From the NCBI GenBank assembly GCA_017428055.1, contig JAFRRN010000099.1, forward strand, positions 1 through 64,000: a stretch of DNA of 64,000 nucleotides, in the 5' to 3' direction. This document shows, in pieces, positions 17,620-27,595 of the stretch (position 1 is its first letter; each line of letters begins with the position of its first letter). The notes under the pieces were generated by a model. That model saw only the letters and a list, made by a program, of their open reading frames with translations. It had not been told where the DNA came from and ran no database searches. The translations under genes and the position numbers were made by a program. The stretch comes from Prevotella sp. Lineage in GTDB: Bacteria > Bacteroidota > Bacteroidia > Bacteroidales > Bacteroidaceae.

Positions 17620-20600
17620 ATGAAAAAGAAATTACGTTTAATGATGACCATGCTGCTATTGGCAGTCATGGGGAGTGCGTGGGCGGATGACTATGATGTC
17701 ACATACGATTATTCAGCTTTAGGGAATATGCTAAATGGCGATTACACAGACGCTTCTTCTTATTGGAAAGTACCTGGAACTGCTGGTAATACTGCTACAA
17801 TTGCCATACCAATAACCAATCAACCGACAAGTAATATTACAATTACTTTTAATATTGCTACTTTTGGTTCAGGCACTAATCCCACAAGTTCTAACACTAC
17901 TATTACAGCCATTGGAACAGAAACAGGTTCAAATTGGTCTGGCAGTAGTGTTTCGTCATATCCTTCATCATCAACTTATGTTAATGGAGTAATGACTATA
18001 ACAAAGCCAGATTCTCCGACAAGTTTGGGTGGATTGACTATTACTATGGGTGTCAATTCTGGTGTTAAATTATTCCGACTTAAAAGTATCAGAATTCAAT
18101 ATACCTACGCTACAGCTCCTACTCCTACTTATATTGTTACTCTTGGTGACGACAACTCTACTTTAACAGAGGAAACAGGTGGCGCGGGCGTTACTCTTCC
18201 TACCCGTGCTGCTCTAAATGGCTATGACTTCGCCGGTTGGTCTGAAACCAATGTAAGCGAAAAGACAACAACAGCACCAACCATTATTTCCGCTGGTGCT
18301 TATACTCCTACGGCAAACATTACCCTGTATCCTGTATATACTAAAACAGAAGATGGTGGCGGAACAACTCATGAGAGTGCAAGCGTAACTATTGCTGACT
18401 ATGCTACAGCGAATAATTGGGGAAATGGAACTAAATACACAAGTGTTACGTTGGATGAAAATGTCACAGCTACTACATCCGACAGAACGGGAACAGGTAA
18501 TACTGGTAAATACTATACAAGTGGCAATGATTGGCGTTTTTATCAAAACGAGGATGGTAAAGTTATCATTAGCACTGCAAGCGGAGAACTAACCTCAGTA
18601 ACATTTACATTCACAGTTAGCAATACTGGTACTCTGAACTATAATTCTTCTGCGATTACATCAGGAACAGCCGTAAACGTTTCTGGTACTTCTGCAGAAT
18701 TTACAGTTGGTAATAGTGGTTCTGCGACCAATGGACAGGTAAGAATTACTGCCATCTCGGTCAACTATGATGTTACCAATACTGGCACCACCTATTATTG
18801 GAGCAGTCCTGTAGCAGCTGCTGTTGAGACTCCCGTTATTACTATTGCAGAGAACCCATTCTTATTCTCTACCACAGCAACGATTACTTGCGCTACAGAT
18901 GGAGCAACCATCAAATATAGCTATGATGGTGAGAATTGGAGTGACTATTCATCTGAATTGACCATCACCGAGACCACGACCATCTATGCTAAAGCCATCA
19001 AGGGTGAGGATGAGAGTGATGTAGCACAAGTAACTGCCACAAAGAACTTGGCTGAGCCTACTGTTACTATCGATGATACAGGTATTACGAATACTAACGT
19101 CTTTGAAGGTACAGCTGCTGGTAGTCTTTCTGCTACTGTTACCTATAATGAAGCTATTATTGAAGGCGCTACTGTAGTATGGAGCGGCAACAATGATGAA
19201 GTGGCCAACATTGATGCTTCTACAGGTGCAGTAACCCTTGTAGGTGCTGGCACAGTCACTTTCACTGCTACTTTCGCTGGCAATGATGACTACAGCGAGA
19301 AAACTGCTACATATCAGATGACCGTCACCAACTTCGATCCGAATGCACCTGGAACTGAGAACAATCCTTATACTGTAGCACAGGCTCGCGCTGCTATCGA
19401 TGCTGGTACTGGGATTACAGGTGTCTATGCTACTGGTATTGTTACTGCTATTCCTACAGCATGGAGTTCGCAATATAACAATATTACTTTCACCTTTGTT
19501 GATAATAGTGGCGACACAGATGTCTTGCAAGCATACCGCTGCGTAAGTACCGACAACGCAGATGCATCAATGGTCGCTGTCGGCGACATCGTTGTGGTTT
19601 ATGGTAACCTAACAAATTATCAAGGTACCTATGAATTTTATAACCCTTGCCAGTTGGTTTCGTTAATACATCCATCGGCTGTGACCTTCGACCCCGAGAG
19701 CAGCGAGCAAGATGGAACTTACACAGTGAACATTACCGCCGAGAGTGGAACCATCTATTATATAGAACAGACCAAAATGATCTATTTGGATTTAGAGACG
19801 GGATATCCTACGGAGACCAATACAGGTGTCTTAAACCCTGCGGCTGTTGTATATAGTGGCACTTTGACTTACTCTCAGCCAATGATGGTTACGGCTGTGG
19901 CAGTAGATGCCAACGGCAACATCTCTGATGCAACGACAGCTATCTACACTTACACGGGAGCGGTGACTCCGCCCTATTATGAGACATTCTCTGATTATTC
20001 CGGAGGCTTTACAGCTGAGAAGGAGGCCAATGGACCTGAATGGGAGATTAGATCCAACACGGGACAGCAGGCTATCGCAAATTGGGGCGAGGAACGCCAT
20101 TATGAATATGTTTCTGGATCAAGTGCCAACACCTACGAGAATAATATTACCCGCTACTATGGCACAGCTGACTTGATAAGTCCGATTATCAACTTGATTG
20201 GTGTGACAGATCCCAGCTTCTTCTTTATCCATGCGGGACATAAATTCTATAGTGACCCGAACACAACTGCCATAAAGAATACAGGATTAGAGACCACACT
20301 CGACGATGAAGTAGCAAAGTATTCCTGTAAAGTGTATGTAGGTATCAGCGATGCAAATGGAAATGTTACCACATGGAATCAAATACCATGGGGAGAAGGC
20401 GGAGCTACATTCTTCACGCAAAAATTCCGCGCTAATGAATATACGAATGAAGATTGCACCGTAACATCAAGCAATGATTCTCGTAGTGGTCAATTCATTC
20501 GTGTCAATTCTGGCGAGATTAGCTTAGATGCTTATAAAAATAACTATATCCGCATCAAGTTTGAGTATACCTCCGATAGCGAGCATTATGGCACATGGAA

Positions 20601-21321
20601 TGTAGATAAGTTCCAAGTCAATGCCAGCAAGACCGAAAAGATTGAAATGAATGCAAAGGGATGGACGACCTACGTGATTGACCATGACATTGATGCATAT
20701 CAGACAACATTGAATATTGGCGGTCTCCAAATTTTCAAAGTGACAGAATTTGACAACACGACTGCCGTTCTGCAACAGCTTGGTATCGTGGAGAACCATG
20801 ATTCCGATGTAGATGATAGCGAGCGTTATCTGCCGGCAAAGACTCCGATTGTCGTGCATGGACCAGCAGGTCAAGAAATAGATTTCGTCATCTACCAATC
20901 GCCAGAGGTGTTGCCAAAGGTGAAGAACAATCTTCTCTATGCTTCTCTCGATCCCAATTTGGCAAAGGCAACAAGTGGGGTGCGCTACTTCGTTCTCCAG
21001 ATGAAAGAGAATGCTGACCTTCCATATTTCAACAAGTTGAAAGAGGGACGCGCAGTTCCCGACCATAAGGCTTATCTTAACGGAGAGCAACAGGTTGAGG
21101 CTATCACGTCACAGACAAATGCCGCCAGGGGGCTTTTCGTCATGAGAGACTTAACGAATGGGGATAGCGTTGTGAGCGAGGACGGTGGCTTTGTCGATGG
21201 CATCGAAAGTATCGACGAGGACACAGGGAATGCCGTATGGCACTCTATCAGTGGCGTGCGTGTCAACCATCCCACCAAGGGAATCTACATCGTGAATGGC
21301 AAGAAAGTTATCATTAAATAA
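17620..21321 (+). CDS. Large multidomain secreted surface protein with sorting tail
   Basis: A 1233-residue exported protein: signal peptide at 1-22 ending AWA; Ser/Thr-rich beta region; an InlB-type repeat at about 169-245 (TLPTRAALNGYDFAGWSE); a chitobiase C-terminal-like Ig domain at about 401-475; a bacterial Ig-like domain at about 478-575; an OB-fold DUF6359-like segment at about 582-682 (ITGVYATGIVTAIPTAW, GDIVVVYGNLTNYQGTYEF); another Ig-like region to about 782; a possible jelly-roll carbohydrate-binding region at about 785-1010; and the tail GVRVNHPTKGIYIVNGKKVIIK. No catalytic domain was recognised; an adhesin or binding role is likely. The first third is more AT-rich than neighbours. 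Followed directly by a small acidic gene. Confidence 0.85.
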   Translation: MKKKLRLMMTMLLLAVMGSAWADDYDVTYDYSALGNMLNGDYTDASSYWKVPGTAGNTATIAIPITNQPTSNITITFNIATFGSGTNPTSSNTTITAIGTETGSNWSGSSVSSYPSSSTYVNGVMTITKPDSPTSLGGLTITMGVNSGVKLFRLKSIRIQYTYATAPTPTYIVTLGDDNSTLTEETGGAGVTLPTRAALNGYDFAGWSETNVSEKTTTAPTIISAGAYTPTANITLYPVYTKTEDGGGTTHESASVTIADYATANNWGNGTKYTSVTLDENVTATTSDRTGTGNTGKYYTSGNDWRFYQNEDGKVIISTASGELTSVTFTFTVSNTGTLNYNSSAITSGTAVNVSGTSAEFTVGNSGSATNGQVRITAISVNYDVTNTGTTYYWSSPVAAAVETPVITIAENPFLFSTTATITCATDGATIKYSYDGENWSDYSSELTITETTTIYAKAIKGEDESDVAQVTATKNLAEPTVTIDDTGITNTNVFEGTAAGSLSATVTYNEAIIEGATVVWSGNNDEVANIDASTGAVTLVGAGTVTFTATFAGNDDYSEKTATYQMTVTNFDPNAPGTENNPYTVAQARAAIDAGTGITGVYATGIVTAIPTAWSSQYNNITFTFVDNSGDTDVLQAYRCVSTDNADASMVAVGDIVVVYGNLTNYQGTYEFYNPCQLVSLIHPSAVTFDPESSEQDGTYTVNITAESGTIYYIEQTKMIYLDLETGYPTETNTGVLNPAAVVYSGTLTYSQPMMVTAVAVDANGNISDATTAIYTYTGAVTPPYYETFSDYSGGFTAEKEANGPEWEIRSNTGQQAIANWGEERHYEYVSGSSANTYENNITRYYGTADLISPIINLIGVTDPSFFFIHAGHKFYSDPNTTAIKNTGLETTLDDEVAKYSCKVYVGISDANGNVTTWNQIPWGEGGATFFTQKFRANEYTNEDCTVTSSNDSRSGQFIRVNSGEISLDAYKNNYIRIKFEYTSDSEHYGTWNVDKFQVNASKTEKIEMNAKGWTTYVIDHDIDAYQTTLNIGGLQIFKVTEFDNTTAVLQQLGIVENHDSDVDDSERYLPAKTPIVVHGPAGQEIDFVIYQSPEVLPKVKNNLLYASLDPNLAKATSGVRYFVLQMKENADLPYFNKLKEGRAVPDHKAYLNGEQQVEAITSQTNAARGLFVMRDLTNGDSVVSEDGGFVDGIESIDEDTGNAVWHSISGVRVNHPTKGIYIVNGKKVIIK

Positions 21322-21338
21322 TGAAAGGAGAAGTTGTT

Positions 21339-21524
21339 ATGGAAAAGCAAACATATATAGCACCCAATTGCAAATTGCTACTTCCTGCAAATCGTCTTCT
21401 TGTAAACATTCCTGTGGAAAGCAACCCGAATGAAGATGAAATCCTCGGTAAGGGACACTCTGGGGTATTTGAAGACGATGATACCCATGCTTGGGGTCGC
21501 GTGTGGGGCCGCACGGACGAGTGA
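21339..21524 (+). CDS. Small acidic protein following the large secreted protein
   Basis: A 61-residue protein (67 if the ATG at 21321 is used). It opens MEKQTYIAPNCKLLLPANRLL and ends in an acidic, tryptophan-containing tail (FEDDDTHAWGRVWGRTDE). I prefer the ATG at 21339 because AAGGAG at 21324-21329 sits nine bases before it, a Shine-Dalgarno-like site uncommon in Bacteroidetes. It lies 17 bases after the stop of the 1233-residue protein. No signal peptide or known domain. The gene at 38334 has the same position, size range and Y-I-x-P opening. Function unknown. Confidence 0.65.
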   Translation: MEKQTYIAPNCKLLLPANRLLVNIPVESNPNEDEILGKGHSGVFEDDDTHAWGRVWGRTDE

Positions 21525-21547
21525 TTGTATATAATATAAATAATGTG

Positions 21548-21574
21548 GCGGGGCAATATTTGATGTTGCCCCGC
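21548..21574 (+). terminator. Stem-loop after the small acidic gene
   Basis: GCGGGGCAA at 21548-21556 pairs perfectly with TTGCCCCGC at 21566-21574 around a nine-base loop. There is no T-run, so it may be a weak terminator or a leader structure of the following mntA gene, which begins 20 bases later. Confidence 0.5.
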
Positions 21575-21593
21575 TGCTAATAATCATCAAGAC

Positions 21594-21893
21594 ATGAATA
21601 GACAAAGTATCACGAAAGCTATTTCAGACTACTTCGAGACGCAGCCGGTTGTGAGGGCTTGGCTCTTCGGCTCGTTTGCCCGTGGTGAGGAAACCCCTGA
21701 AAGTGATGTTGATTTGCTTGTAGTTTACGATGAGAATGCCCGTGTCAGCTTGCTGACACATGCGGGAATGGTTGTAGACTTGGAAGACATCCTCCATCGG
21801 TCTGTGGACATTGTGGAGGATGGTACATTGAAGCCTTGGGCTTTGGAGAGTGCAAACCGTGACAAAAAGTTGATTTATGAGAGAGCCTATTAG
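21594..21893 (+). CDS. mntA: MntA-like nucleotidyltransferase antitoxin
   Basis: A 99-residue minimal nucleotidyltransferase with the complete motif GSx10DxD: GSFARGEETPESDVDLL at residues about 24-40, and a third acidic residue around VDLEDIL. It matches MntA antitoxins, which neutralise HepT by adding AMP groups to a tyrosine. The hepT gene overlaps its 3' end by 17 bases. This is the second MNT/HEPN module within 7 kb, but its proteins are of the HepT/MntA type, distinct from the pair at 15356-16068. Confidence 0.9.
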   Translation: MNRQSITKAISDYFETQPVVRAWLFGSFARGEETPESDVDLLVVYDENARVSLLTHAGMVVDLEDILHRSVDIVEDGTLKPWALESANRDKKLIYERAY

Positions 21894-22245
21894 AGACCGT
21901 GGGAGATTGGAGCATATCGTTGAGGCAATTGATCGGATTCTCAATCATGCAACGGGGTTAACGATAGATAATATACGTGACAATGAGATATTCTATTATG
22001 GCCTTGTGAAAAACATTGAGATTGTAGGGGAGGCTGCCTATAGGTTAAGTGAGAAGTTTCGTTCCCAGTACCAAGAGATACCTTGGCGAAAGATTATCAG
22101 CATGCGCCACGTGTTGGTGCATGGTTATTATCAGATTAAAGAGCGAGAGGTCCTTTATGTCATAGAGGACGATCTCCGCCCCCTTCGTGATCAAGTAAAC
22201 AAGTATTTGAAGGAAATAGATTGGGATGAATGGGAAGAGAAGTAA
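21877..22245 (+). CDS. hepT: HepT-like ribonuclease toxin (DUF86/HEPN)
   Basis: A 122-residue helical protein of the DUF86/HepT family. The RNase motif Rx4HxY is present as RHVLVHGY at about residues 83-90, with the preceding IPWRKIISM typical of the family, and IEIVGEAAYRLSEKFR in the middle. In characterised pairs HepT cleaves RNA or trims tRNA and is silenced by AMPylation of the motif tyrosine. It overlaps the mntA coding sequence, so the two are made together. Confidence 0.9.
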   Translation: MREPIRDRGRLEHIVEAIDRILNHATGLTIDNIRDNEIFYYGLVKNIEIVGEAAYRLSEKFRSQYQEIPWRKIISMRHVLVHGYYQIKEREVLYVIEDDLRPLRDQVNKYLKEIDWDEWEEK

Positions 22246-22314
22246 AGGTTTAGCGAACTACGTGTTGTCTTTGGCTTTTAAAAAAACTTAATTCATCACT
22301 TTGTTTGGGAAATA

Positions 22315-22346
22315 TTTGGATGTTTCGGGAAAAAAGTGTAATTTTG
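22315..22346 (+). promoter_or_regulatory. Promoter of the ribosomal protein cluster
   Basis: TTTG at 22315-22318 and TAatTTTG at 22339-22346 are 20 bases apart, a good Bacteroidetes promoter. The rpmB ATG follows 55 bases later, leaving an AT-rich leader. Confidence 0.65.
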
Positions 22347-22401
22347 CACTCTGTTTGAAGAAAGTACTTTATTAAACGAAAACAATTAAGATAGATAAGC
22401 A

Positions 22402-22665
22402 ATGTCAAAAGTATGTCAAATCACTGGCAAGAAGGCACAAGTAGGTAATAATGTGTCTCACTCAAAGCATCGTACAAAGAGACGCTTTGACGTTAACCTG
22501 TTTACGAAGAAGTTTTATTATGTGGAGGAGGGATGCTGGATTAGCTTGAAGATAAGTGCCGCCGGTCTCCGTCTGATTAACAAGGTGGGTTTGGATGCTG
22601 CCTTGAAACAGGCTGTTGAAAAAGGATATATCGATTGGAAAGACATTAAAGTGATAGGAGAATAA
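22402..22665 (+). CDS. rpmB: 50S ribosomal protein L28
   Basis: An 87-residue L28. The family opening [20 protein letters not shown] and the following [19 protein letters not shown] are clear, and it ends with a [10 protein letters not shown] helix. It is the first gene of a three-gene unit with rpmG and the DUF4295 gene, five bases before rpmG. Confidence 0.97.
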   Translation: MSKVCQITGKKAQVGNNVSHSKHRTKRRFDVNLFTKKFYYVEEGCWISLKISAAGLRLINKVGLDAALKQAVEKGYIDWKDIKVIGE

Positions 22666-22670
22666 TAACC

Positions 22671-22862
22671 ATGGCATCAAAGAAAGCTAAAGGAAACAGG
22701 GTCCAGGTAGTGTTGGAATGCACCGAGATGAAGAACAGTGGTCTGCCTGGCACGAGCCGTTATATCACGACGAAGAATCGTAAGAACACCCCCGAACGCA
22801 TGGAATTGAAGAAATACAATCCCATTTTGAAGCGGGTGACTGTTCATAAGGAAATCAAGTAA
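22671..22862 (+). CDS. rpmG: 50S ribosomal protein L33
   Basis: A 63-residue L33 with the core [41 protein letters not shown] split as expected across residues 10-52. The zinc-binding cysteines found in some L33 forms are not present, so this is the zinc-free type. Second in the ribosomal protein unit. Confidence 0.97.
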   Translation: MASKKAKGNRVQVVLECTEMKNSGLPGTSRYITTKNRKNTPERMELKKYNPILKRVTVHKEIK

Positions 22863-22887
22863 TCATTATTTAATAGCAGATTAGGAT

Positions 22888-23046
22888 ATGGCAAAGAAAA
22901 CCGTTGCAACCCTCCACGAAGGTTCCAAGGATGGTCGTGCATATACAAAGGTAATCAAGATGGTGAAGAGCCCTAAGACAGGTGCCTACGTTTTCGATGA
23001 GAAGATGGTTCCCAATGAGGCTGTTCAAGACTTTTTCAAGAAATAA
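22888..23046 (+). CDS. DUF4295 protein, probable Bacteroidetes-specific ribosomal protein
   Basis: A 52-residue basic protein (MAKKTVATLHEGSKDGRAYT, then KVIKMVKSPKTGAYVFDEKM and a short helical end FFKK). It follows rpmG by 25 bases. DUF4295 proteins occur next to rpmB-rpmG throughout Bacteroidetes. From memory, a small extra large-subunit protein (called bL38) seen in a Bacteroidetes ribosome structure may be this family; I am not certain of that identity. A ribosomal role is also suggested by its size, charge and neighbours. Confidence 0.88.
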   Translation: MAKKTVATLHEGSKDGRAYTKVIKMVKSPKTGAYVFDEKMVPNEAVQDFFKK

Positions 23047-23084
23047 TATTTCCTACGTGAAATATCTATAAGGCTTTAGGTGAT

Positions 23085-23115
23085 GGTCGCAGGGCTCATG
23101 CCCTGTGACCTTTTT
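23085..23115 (+). terminator. Rho-independent terminator of the ribosomal protein unit
   Basis: GGTCGCAGGGC (23085-23095) pairs with GCCCTGTGACC (23100-23110) with one G-T pair and a TCAT loop, followed by TTTTT. Confidence 0.8.
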
Positions 23116-23215
23116 CGTTGCTGTTGTCCTTTCGGGTGCTTTGCATAAGTCAAGAAAAAACAGGACACCAACAATTAAAGACATACATTTATAGTGTCTT
23201 TTTAATTATTTTTTG

Positions 23216-23223
23216 TATTTTTG
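23216..23223 (+). promoter_or_regulatory. -7 promoter box for the glycogen synthase gene
   Basis: TAttTTTG lies 19 bases before the ATG at 23243. A short stem (23177-23183 with 23195-23201) followed by T residues lies just upstream and may be a weak terminator. Confidence 0.5.
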
Positions 23224-23242
23224 CACCCGATTATTAGTTTTT

Positions 23243-24913
23243 ATGGTAAAAGATTTACTGTTTCCCGACTATGTTTTTGAGTCGAGTTGGGAAGTTTGCA
23301 ATAAGGTTGGAGGCATTTATACCGTTCTTTCTACACGTGCGAAGACATTGCAGGACGCGCTCCAAGACCGCATTATTTTCATAGGTCCCGATTGTTGGAC
23401 AACAAAGGAAAACCCTTATTTCCGCGAAGACCCGACATTGTTTGGTGATTGGAAAAGTCATGCCAAGGAAGATGGCATCAATATCCGTATCGGTAGATGG
23501 AACATCCCGGGTGAACCGATAGCCGTGTTGGTGGACTTCACCCCCTATTTTTCCAAAAAAGATGAGATTTATGGTAAGTTGTGGGAGTGTTACCAAGTGG
23601 ATAGCCTCCATGCTTATGGCGATTACGATGAGGCATCGATGTTCTCCTACGCCGCAGCCTTGGTCGTGGAAAGTTTCTATAAGTTCTACCTTGACGATAC
23701 CAAGAAGGTCATATACCACGGCAATGAATGGATGACGGGATTGGGTTTGTTGTACATCAACCAATACCTGCCACAAGTTGCTACCGTCTTTACCACCCAT
23801 GCCACCAGCATTGGACGAAGTATAGCTGGTAATAACAAACCCCTATACGATTATCTGTTTGCCTACAATGGCGACCAGATGTCGGCAGAATTGAATGTCC
23901 AGAGCAAGCATTCCATCGAGAAACAAACCGCCAAGCATGTGGATTGTTTCACTACCGTTAGCGAGATCACTGCCAAGGAATGCGTTGAACTGTTGGATAA
24001 GCCCGTGGATGTGGTGTTGCCCAATGGCTTCGAGAACCATTTTGTTCCCAAAGGAGCAACCTTTACCCGCAAGCGCAAGGAGGCTCGCAAGCGTTTGTTG
24101 GATGTTGCGAATGCCTTGATGGGAACGGATTTAGACGATGACACGCTGATTGTCTCCACCAGTGGCAGGTATGAGTTCCGCAATAAGGGCATCGACGTGT
24201 TCATCGAGGCAATGAACCGCCTCTTGCGCGACAAGGACTTGCACAAGAACGTTGTGGCATTCATCGAGGTACCTGGCTGGGTAGGCGAGCCCCGCAAGGA
24301 CTTAATGGAACGTCTTGCCAGTGGGAAGAAATATGATACCCCTTTGGAAGTATGCGAAATCACCCATTGGCTCAACAACATGAGCCACGACAACGTGCTG
24401 GAGATGTTGAAGTATTATGACATGCACAATTACAAGGATGACCATGTGAAGCTCATCTTCCTCCCTTGTTACCTCACGGGCGATGACGGGATCATCAACA
24501 TGACCTATTATGATGTGGTGCTTGGCAACGACCTCTGCATCTATCCGTCCTATTATGAGCCTTGGGGATATACTCCTTTGGAGGCAATCGCTTTCAAGGT
24601 ACCCTGCATCACCACCGACCTTTCGGGCTTTGGCATGTGGGCGAATGGTGTCAAGGGTGGCAACAGCGAGATAGAGGATGGTGCGAAGGTCATCCATCGT
24701 ACTGATTATAACTATTCCGAGGTGGCGGACATCATCAAAGATACCGTCGCTAAATATTCCAACATGAGCGCAGCCGACGTGAAGAAAGCCCGCCAGAATG
24801 CCGACAAGTTATCGAAGAAGGCGCTTTGGAGCGAGTTTATCAAGTATTATTACGAGGCATACGACTTCGCTTTGCGCCGTGCCGAAGGACGTAAACAGAA
24901 ATTACACAATTAA
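23243..24913 (+). CDS. Glycogen synthase, GT3 (eukaryote-like) type
   Basis: A 556-residue glycosyltransferase that should extend glycogen chains from a nucleotide-glucose donor. It belongs to GT3, the animal/fungal family, rather than the usual bacterial GT5: opening FESSWEVCNKVGGIYTVLSTRA, then FTTHATSIGRSIAG, and the catalytic EPWGYTPLEAIAF late in the chain, corresponding to the ExxxxxxxE active-site pair. I use the ATG at 23243 because it directly follows the promoter; an upstream in-frame start would lie inside the promoter. The phosphorylase gene begins 17 bases after its stop, so synthesis and breakdown of glycogen appear co-transcribed. Confidence 0.93.
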   Translation: MVKDLLFPDYVFESSWEVCNKVGGIYTVLSTRAKTLQDALQDRIIFIGPDCWTTKENPYFREDPTLFGDWKSHAKEDGINIRIGRWNIPGEPIAVLVDFTPYFSKKDEIYGKLWECYQVDSLHAYGDYDEASMFSYAAALVVESFYKFYLDDTKKVIYHGNEWMTGLGLLYINQYLPQVATVFTTHATSIGRSIAGNNKPLYDYLFAYNGDQMSAELNVQSKHSIEKQTAKHVDCFTTVSEITAKECVELLDKPVDVVLPNGFENHFVPKGATFTRKRKEARKRLLDVANALMGTDLDDDTLIVSTSGRYEFRNKGIDVFIEAMNRLLRDKDLHKNVVAFIEVPGWVGEPRKDLMERLASGKKYDTPLEVCEITHWLNNMSHDNVLEMLKYYDMHNYKDDHVKLIFLPCYLTGDDGIINMTYYDVVLGNDLCIYPSYYEPWGYTPLEAIAFKVPCITTDLSGFGMWANGVKGGNSEIEDGAKVIHRTDYNYSEVADIIKDTVAKYSNMSAADVKKARQNADKLSKKALWSEFIKYYYEAYDFALRRAEGRKQKLHN

Positions 24914-24930
24914 TAAATCATTAGTATTTT

Positions 24931-27492
24931 ATGAAGATTAAAGCAAATTATGCAACTGAACCCCAGTGGAAACCGTTGACCATCAAGTCGAGTCTCCCCC
25001 AAGAGTTGAAGTGCTTGGACGAGATTGCCCATAACTTGTGGTGGGTTTGGAACTATGAGGCAAGGGACCTGTTCCGTGACCTTGACCCAGAGATATATCA
25101 TGACGTGCGCCACAATCCCGTGCTTTTGCTGGAGCGTTTGAGCTTCGAGCGCAAGGCGAAGATTGTCCAGGACAAGGCGTTGATGAAGAGAATCAATGGC
25201 GTTTACAAGTTGTTCCGTGACTACATGGATGTGAAACCTGACACCACTCGTCCCTCCGTTGCCTATTTCTGTATGGAATATGGTATGCACTCCGCCTTGA
25301 AGATTTATTCCGGTGGTTTGGGCATGTTGGCTGGCGACTATGTGAAAGAGGCATCTGACAGCAATGTAGACATGTGTGCCGTGGGCTTCCTCTATCGTTG
25401 TGGCTATTTCACGCAAAGCCTGAGCATGGATGGACAGCAGATTGCCAACTATGACACGCAGAACTTCGGCTCCCTTCCCATTGAGCGTCAACTTGACGAA
25501 GATGGTAATCCCATGGTCGTTGCCGTTCCTTACAATAATTATCTTGTCCATGCCTACGTGTGGCGAGTGAATGTGGGTCGTGTGAAACTCTATCTCCTCG
25601 ATACCGATAACGACATGAATTCGGAGTACGACCGTCCCATCACCCATTCACTCTATGGCGGCGACTGGGAGAATCGCCTGAAACAAGAGATTCTCCTTGG
25701 CATCGGTGGTGTGTTGACTTTGAAGAAGTTAGGCATCAAGAAAGACATCTATCATTGCAACGAGGGACATGCTGCCTTGTGCAACCTCCAGCGTCTCTGT
25801 GACTATATCGACGAGGGCTTGACGTTCAACCAGGCCTTGGAGTTGGTTCGCGCATCGGGTTTGTATACTGTGCATACCCCCGTTCCCGCCGGACATGACT
25901 ATTTCGATGAAGGCTTGGCTCACAAGTATCTCGGTGGCTACCCTGCCAAGTTGGGTATCTCTTGGGATGAATTGATTGGCATGGGACGTACCAACCCTGA
26001 TGACCATAACGAGAAGTTCAGCATGTCTACCTTCGCTTGTAACACTTGTCAGGAAGTCAATGGTGTGAGCAAGCTCCATGGATGGGTGAGCCAGAAGATG
26101 TTTGCCCCCATCTGGAAAGGTTATTATCCTGAGGAGAACCATGTGGGCTATGTCACCAATGGCGTTCACTTCCCCACTTGGGCTGCTACCGAATGGCGCA
26201 AGCTCTATGCCCAATACTTCGACAAGAAGTTTATGGCAGACCAGAGCAACCAAAAGATTTGGGAGGCCATCTATCAAGTTCCCGATGAGGAGATTTGGTC
26301 AACACGAATGGCATTGAAGAAGAAACTGGTGGATTACATCCGTTCCCAGTTCCGCGACATGTGGTTGAAGAATCAGGGCGACCCCTCACGTGTGGTGTCC
26401 TTGTTGGAACGTATCAATCCCAATGCGCTGATCATCGGCTTCTGCCGTCGCTTTGCCACATACAAGCGCGCCCATCTGCTCTTTACCGATTTGGAACGAT
26501 TGAGTAAGATTGTCAACAATCCCGACCGTCCCGTGCAATTCCTCTTCGCCGGCAAGGCTCATCCCGCCGATGGTGCAGGGCAAGGGTTGATCAAGAAGAT
26601 TTATGAGATTAGCCAGCGACCAGAGTTCCTTGGCAAGATCATCTTCTTGGAGGATTATGACTTCCTGCTTGCCCGCCGCTTGGTGTCGGGTGTAGACATT
26701 TGGATGAACACGCCAACCCGCCCCTTGGAGGCATCTGGAACATCTGGAGAGAAGGCCGAGATGAATGGTGTCGTCAACCTCTCCGTACTCGACGGCTGGT
26801 GGCTTGAGGGCTATCGCGAGGGTGCTGGCTGGGCTTTGACCGAGAAGCGTACCTATCAGAATCAAGGCTACCAAGACCAGTTGGACGCTGCAACCATTTA
26901 CGGCTTGTTGGAGAATGAGATTATTCCCATGTACTATAATATCAATGACAAGGGATTCAGTGAGAGTTGGATTAAGGTCATCAAGAATTCCATTGCCCAG
27001 ATTGCGCCTCATTATACGATGAAACGCCAGTTGGACGATTATTATAGCAAGTTCTATAACAAATTGGCGATGCGTTTCAAGCAGGTTACTGCCGACGACA
27101 ATCGCCTTGCCAAGGAGATTGCCGCATGGAAAGAGGCCGTCGCCGAGCGTTGGGATTCCATCCGTGTGGTCTCCAAGGAAGACAATTTCCTGCCCGAGGG
27201 TGGTGAGACAGGCCAGAAATATAAGATCAAGTATGTCATCGACGAGCAAGGCCTCAACGATGCCGTGGGCTTGGAGCTTGTGACTTTGTTTAATGATGGT
27301 CGTGATACCGACCGTGAGGTCAACAAGATTGACTCGTTTAAGATGGTGGAACACACCGGCAACCTCTACACCTTTGAGGCTCTCATCGAGCCCGACAAGG
27401 CAGGAAGCTATAAGAGTTGTGTCCGCATGTTCCCCAAGAGCGACTTGCTTCCCCACCGTCAGGACTTCTGTTATGTGAAGTGGCTTGACTAA
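24931..27492 (+). CDS. glgP: Alpha-glucan phosphorylase
   Basis: An 853-residue GT35 enzyme that releases glucose-1-phosphate from alpha-1,4-glucans. It matches the bacterial alpha-glucan phosphorylase subgroup: [25 protein letters not shown] near residue 110, [21 protein letters not shown], and the pyridoxal-phosphate region [25 protein letters not shown], where lysine holds the cofactor. The last 110 residues form a beta-rich extra domain ([16 protein letters not shown] and beyond), found in the longer members. Second gene of the glycogen operon. Confidence 0.95.
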   Translation: MKIKANYATEPQWKPLTIKSSLPQELKCLDEIAHNLWWVWNYEARDLFRDLDPEIYHDVRHNPVLLLERLSFERKAKIVQDKALMKRINGVYKLFRDYMDVKPDTTRPSVAYFCMEYGMHSALKIYSGGLGMLAGDYVKEASDSNVDMCAVGFLYRCGYFTQSLSMDGQQIANYDTQNFGSLPIERQLDEDGNPMVVAVPYNNYLVHAYVWRVNVGRVKLYLLDTDNDMNSEYDRPITHSLYGGDWENRLKQEILLGIGGVLTLKKLGIKKDIYHCNEGHAALCNLQRLCDYIDEGLTFNQALELVRASGLYTVHTPVPAGHDYFDEGLAHKYLGGYPAKLGISWDELIGMGRTNPDDHNEKFSMSTFACNTCQEVNGVSKLHGWVSQKMFAPIWKGYYPEENHVGYVTNGVHFPTWAATEWRKLYAQYFDKKFMADQSNQKIWEAIYQVPDEEIWSTRMALKKKLVDYIRSQFRDMWLKNQGDPSRVVSLLERINPNALIIGFCRRFATYKRAHLLFTDLERLSKIVNNPDRPVQFLFAGKAHPADGAGQGLIKKIYEISQRPEFLGKIIFLEDYDFLLARRLVSGVDIWMNTPTRPLEASGTSGEKAEMNGVVNLSVLDGWWLEGYREGAGWALTEKRTYQNQGYQDQLDAATIYGLLENEIIPMYYNINDKGFSESWIKVIKNSIAQIAPHYTMKRQLDDYYSKFYNKLAMRFKQVTADDNRLAKEIAAWKEAVAERWDSIRVVSKEDNFLPEGGETGQKYKIKYVIDEQGLNDAVGLELVTLFNDGRDTDREVNKIDSFKMVEHTGNLYTFEALIEPDKAGSYKSCVRMFPKSDLLPHRQDFCYVKWLD

Positions 27493-27526
27493 TTCCCTTG
27501 TGGAAATATCAAATCCATGACATCTT

Positions 27527-27560
27527 CAGCGGCGGCGCATCAAGTGCCGTCGCTGTTTTT
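27527..27560 (+). terminator. Rho-independent terminator of the glycogen operon
   Basis: CAGCGGCGGC (27527-27536) pairs with GCCGTCGCTG (27546-27555) with one G-T pair, followed by TTTTT at 27556-27560. Confidence 0.8.
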
Positions 27561-27595
27561 GTTTGTCGTGCTATGCGATTGTCAAATAATTTGTG

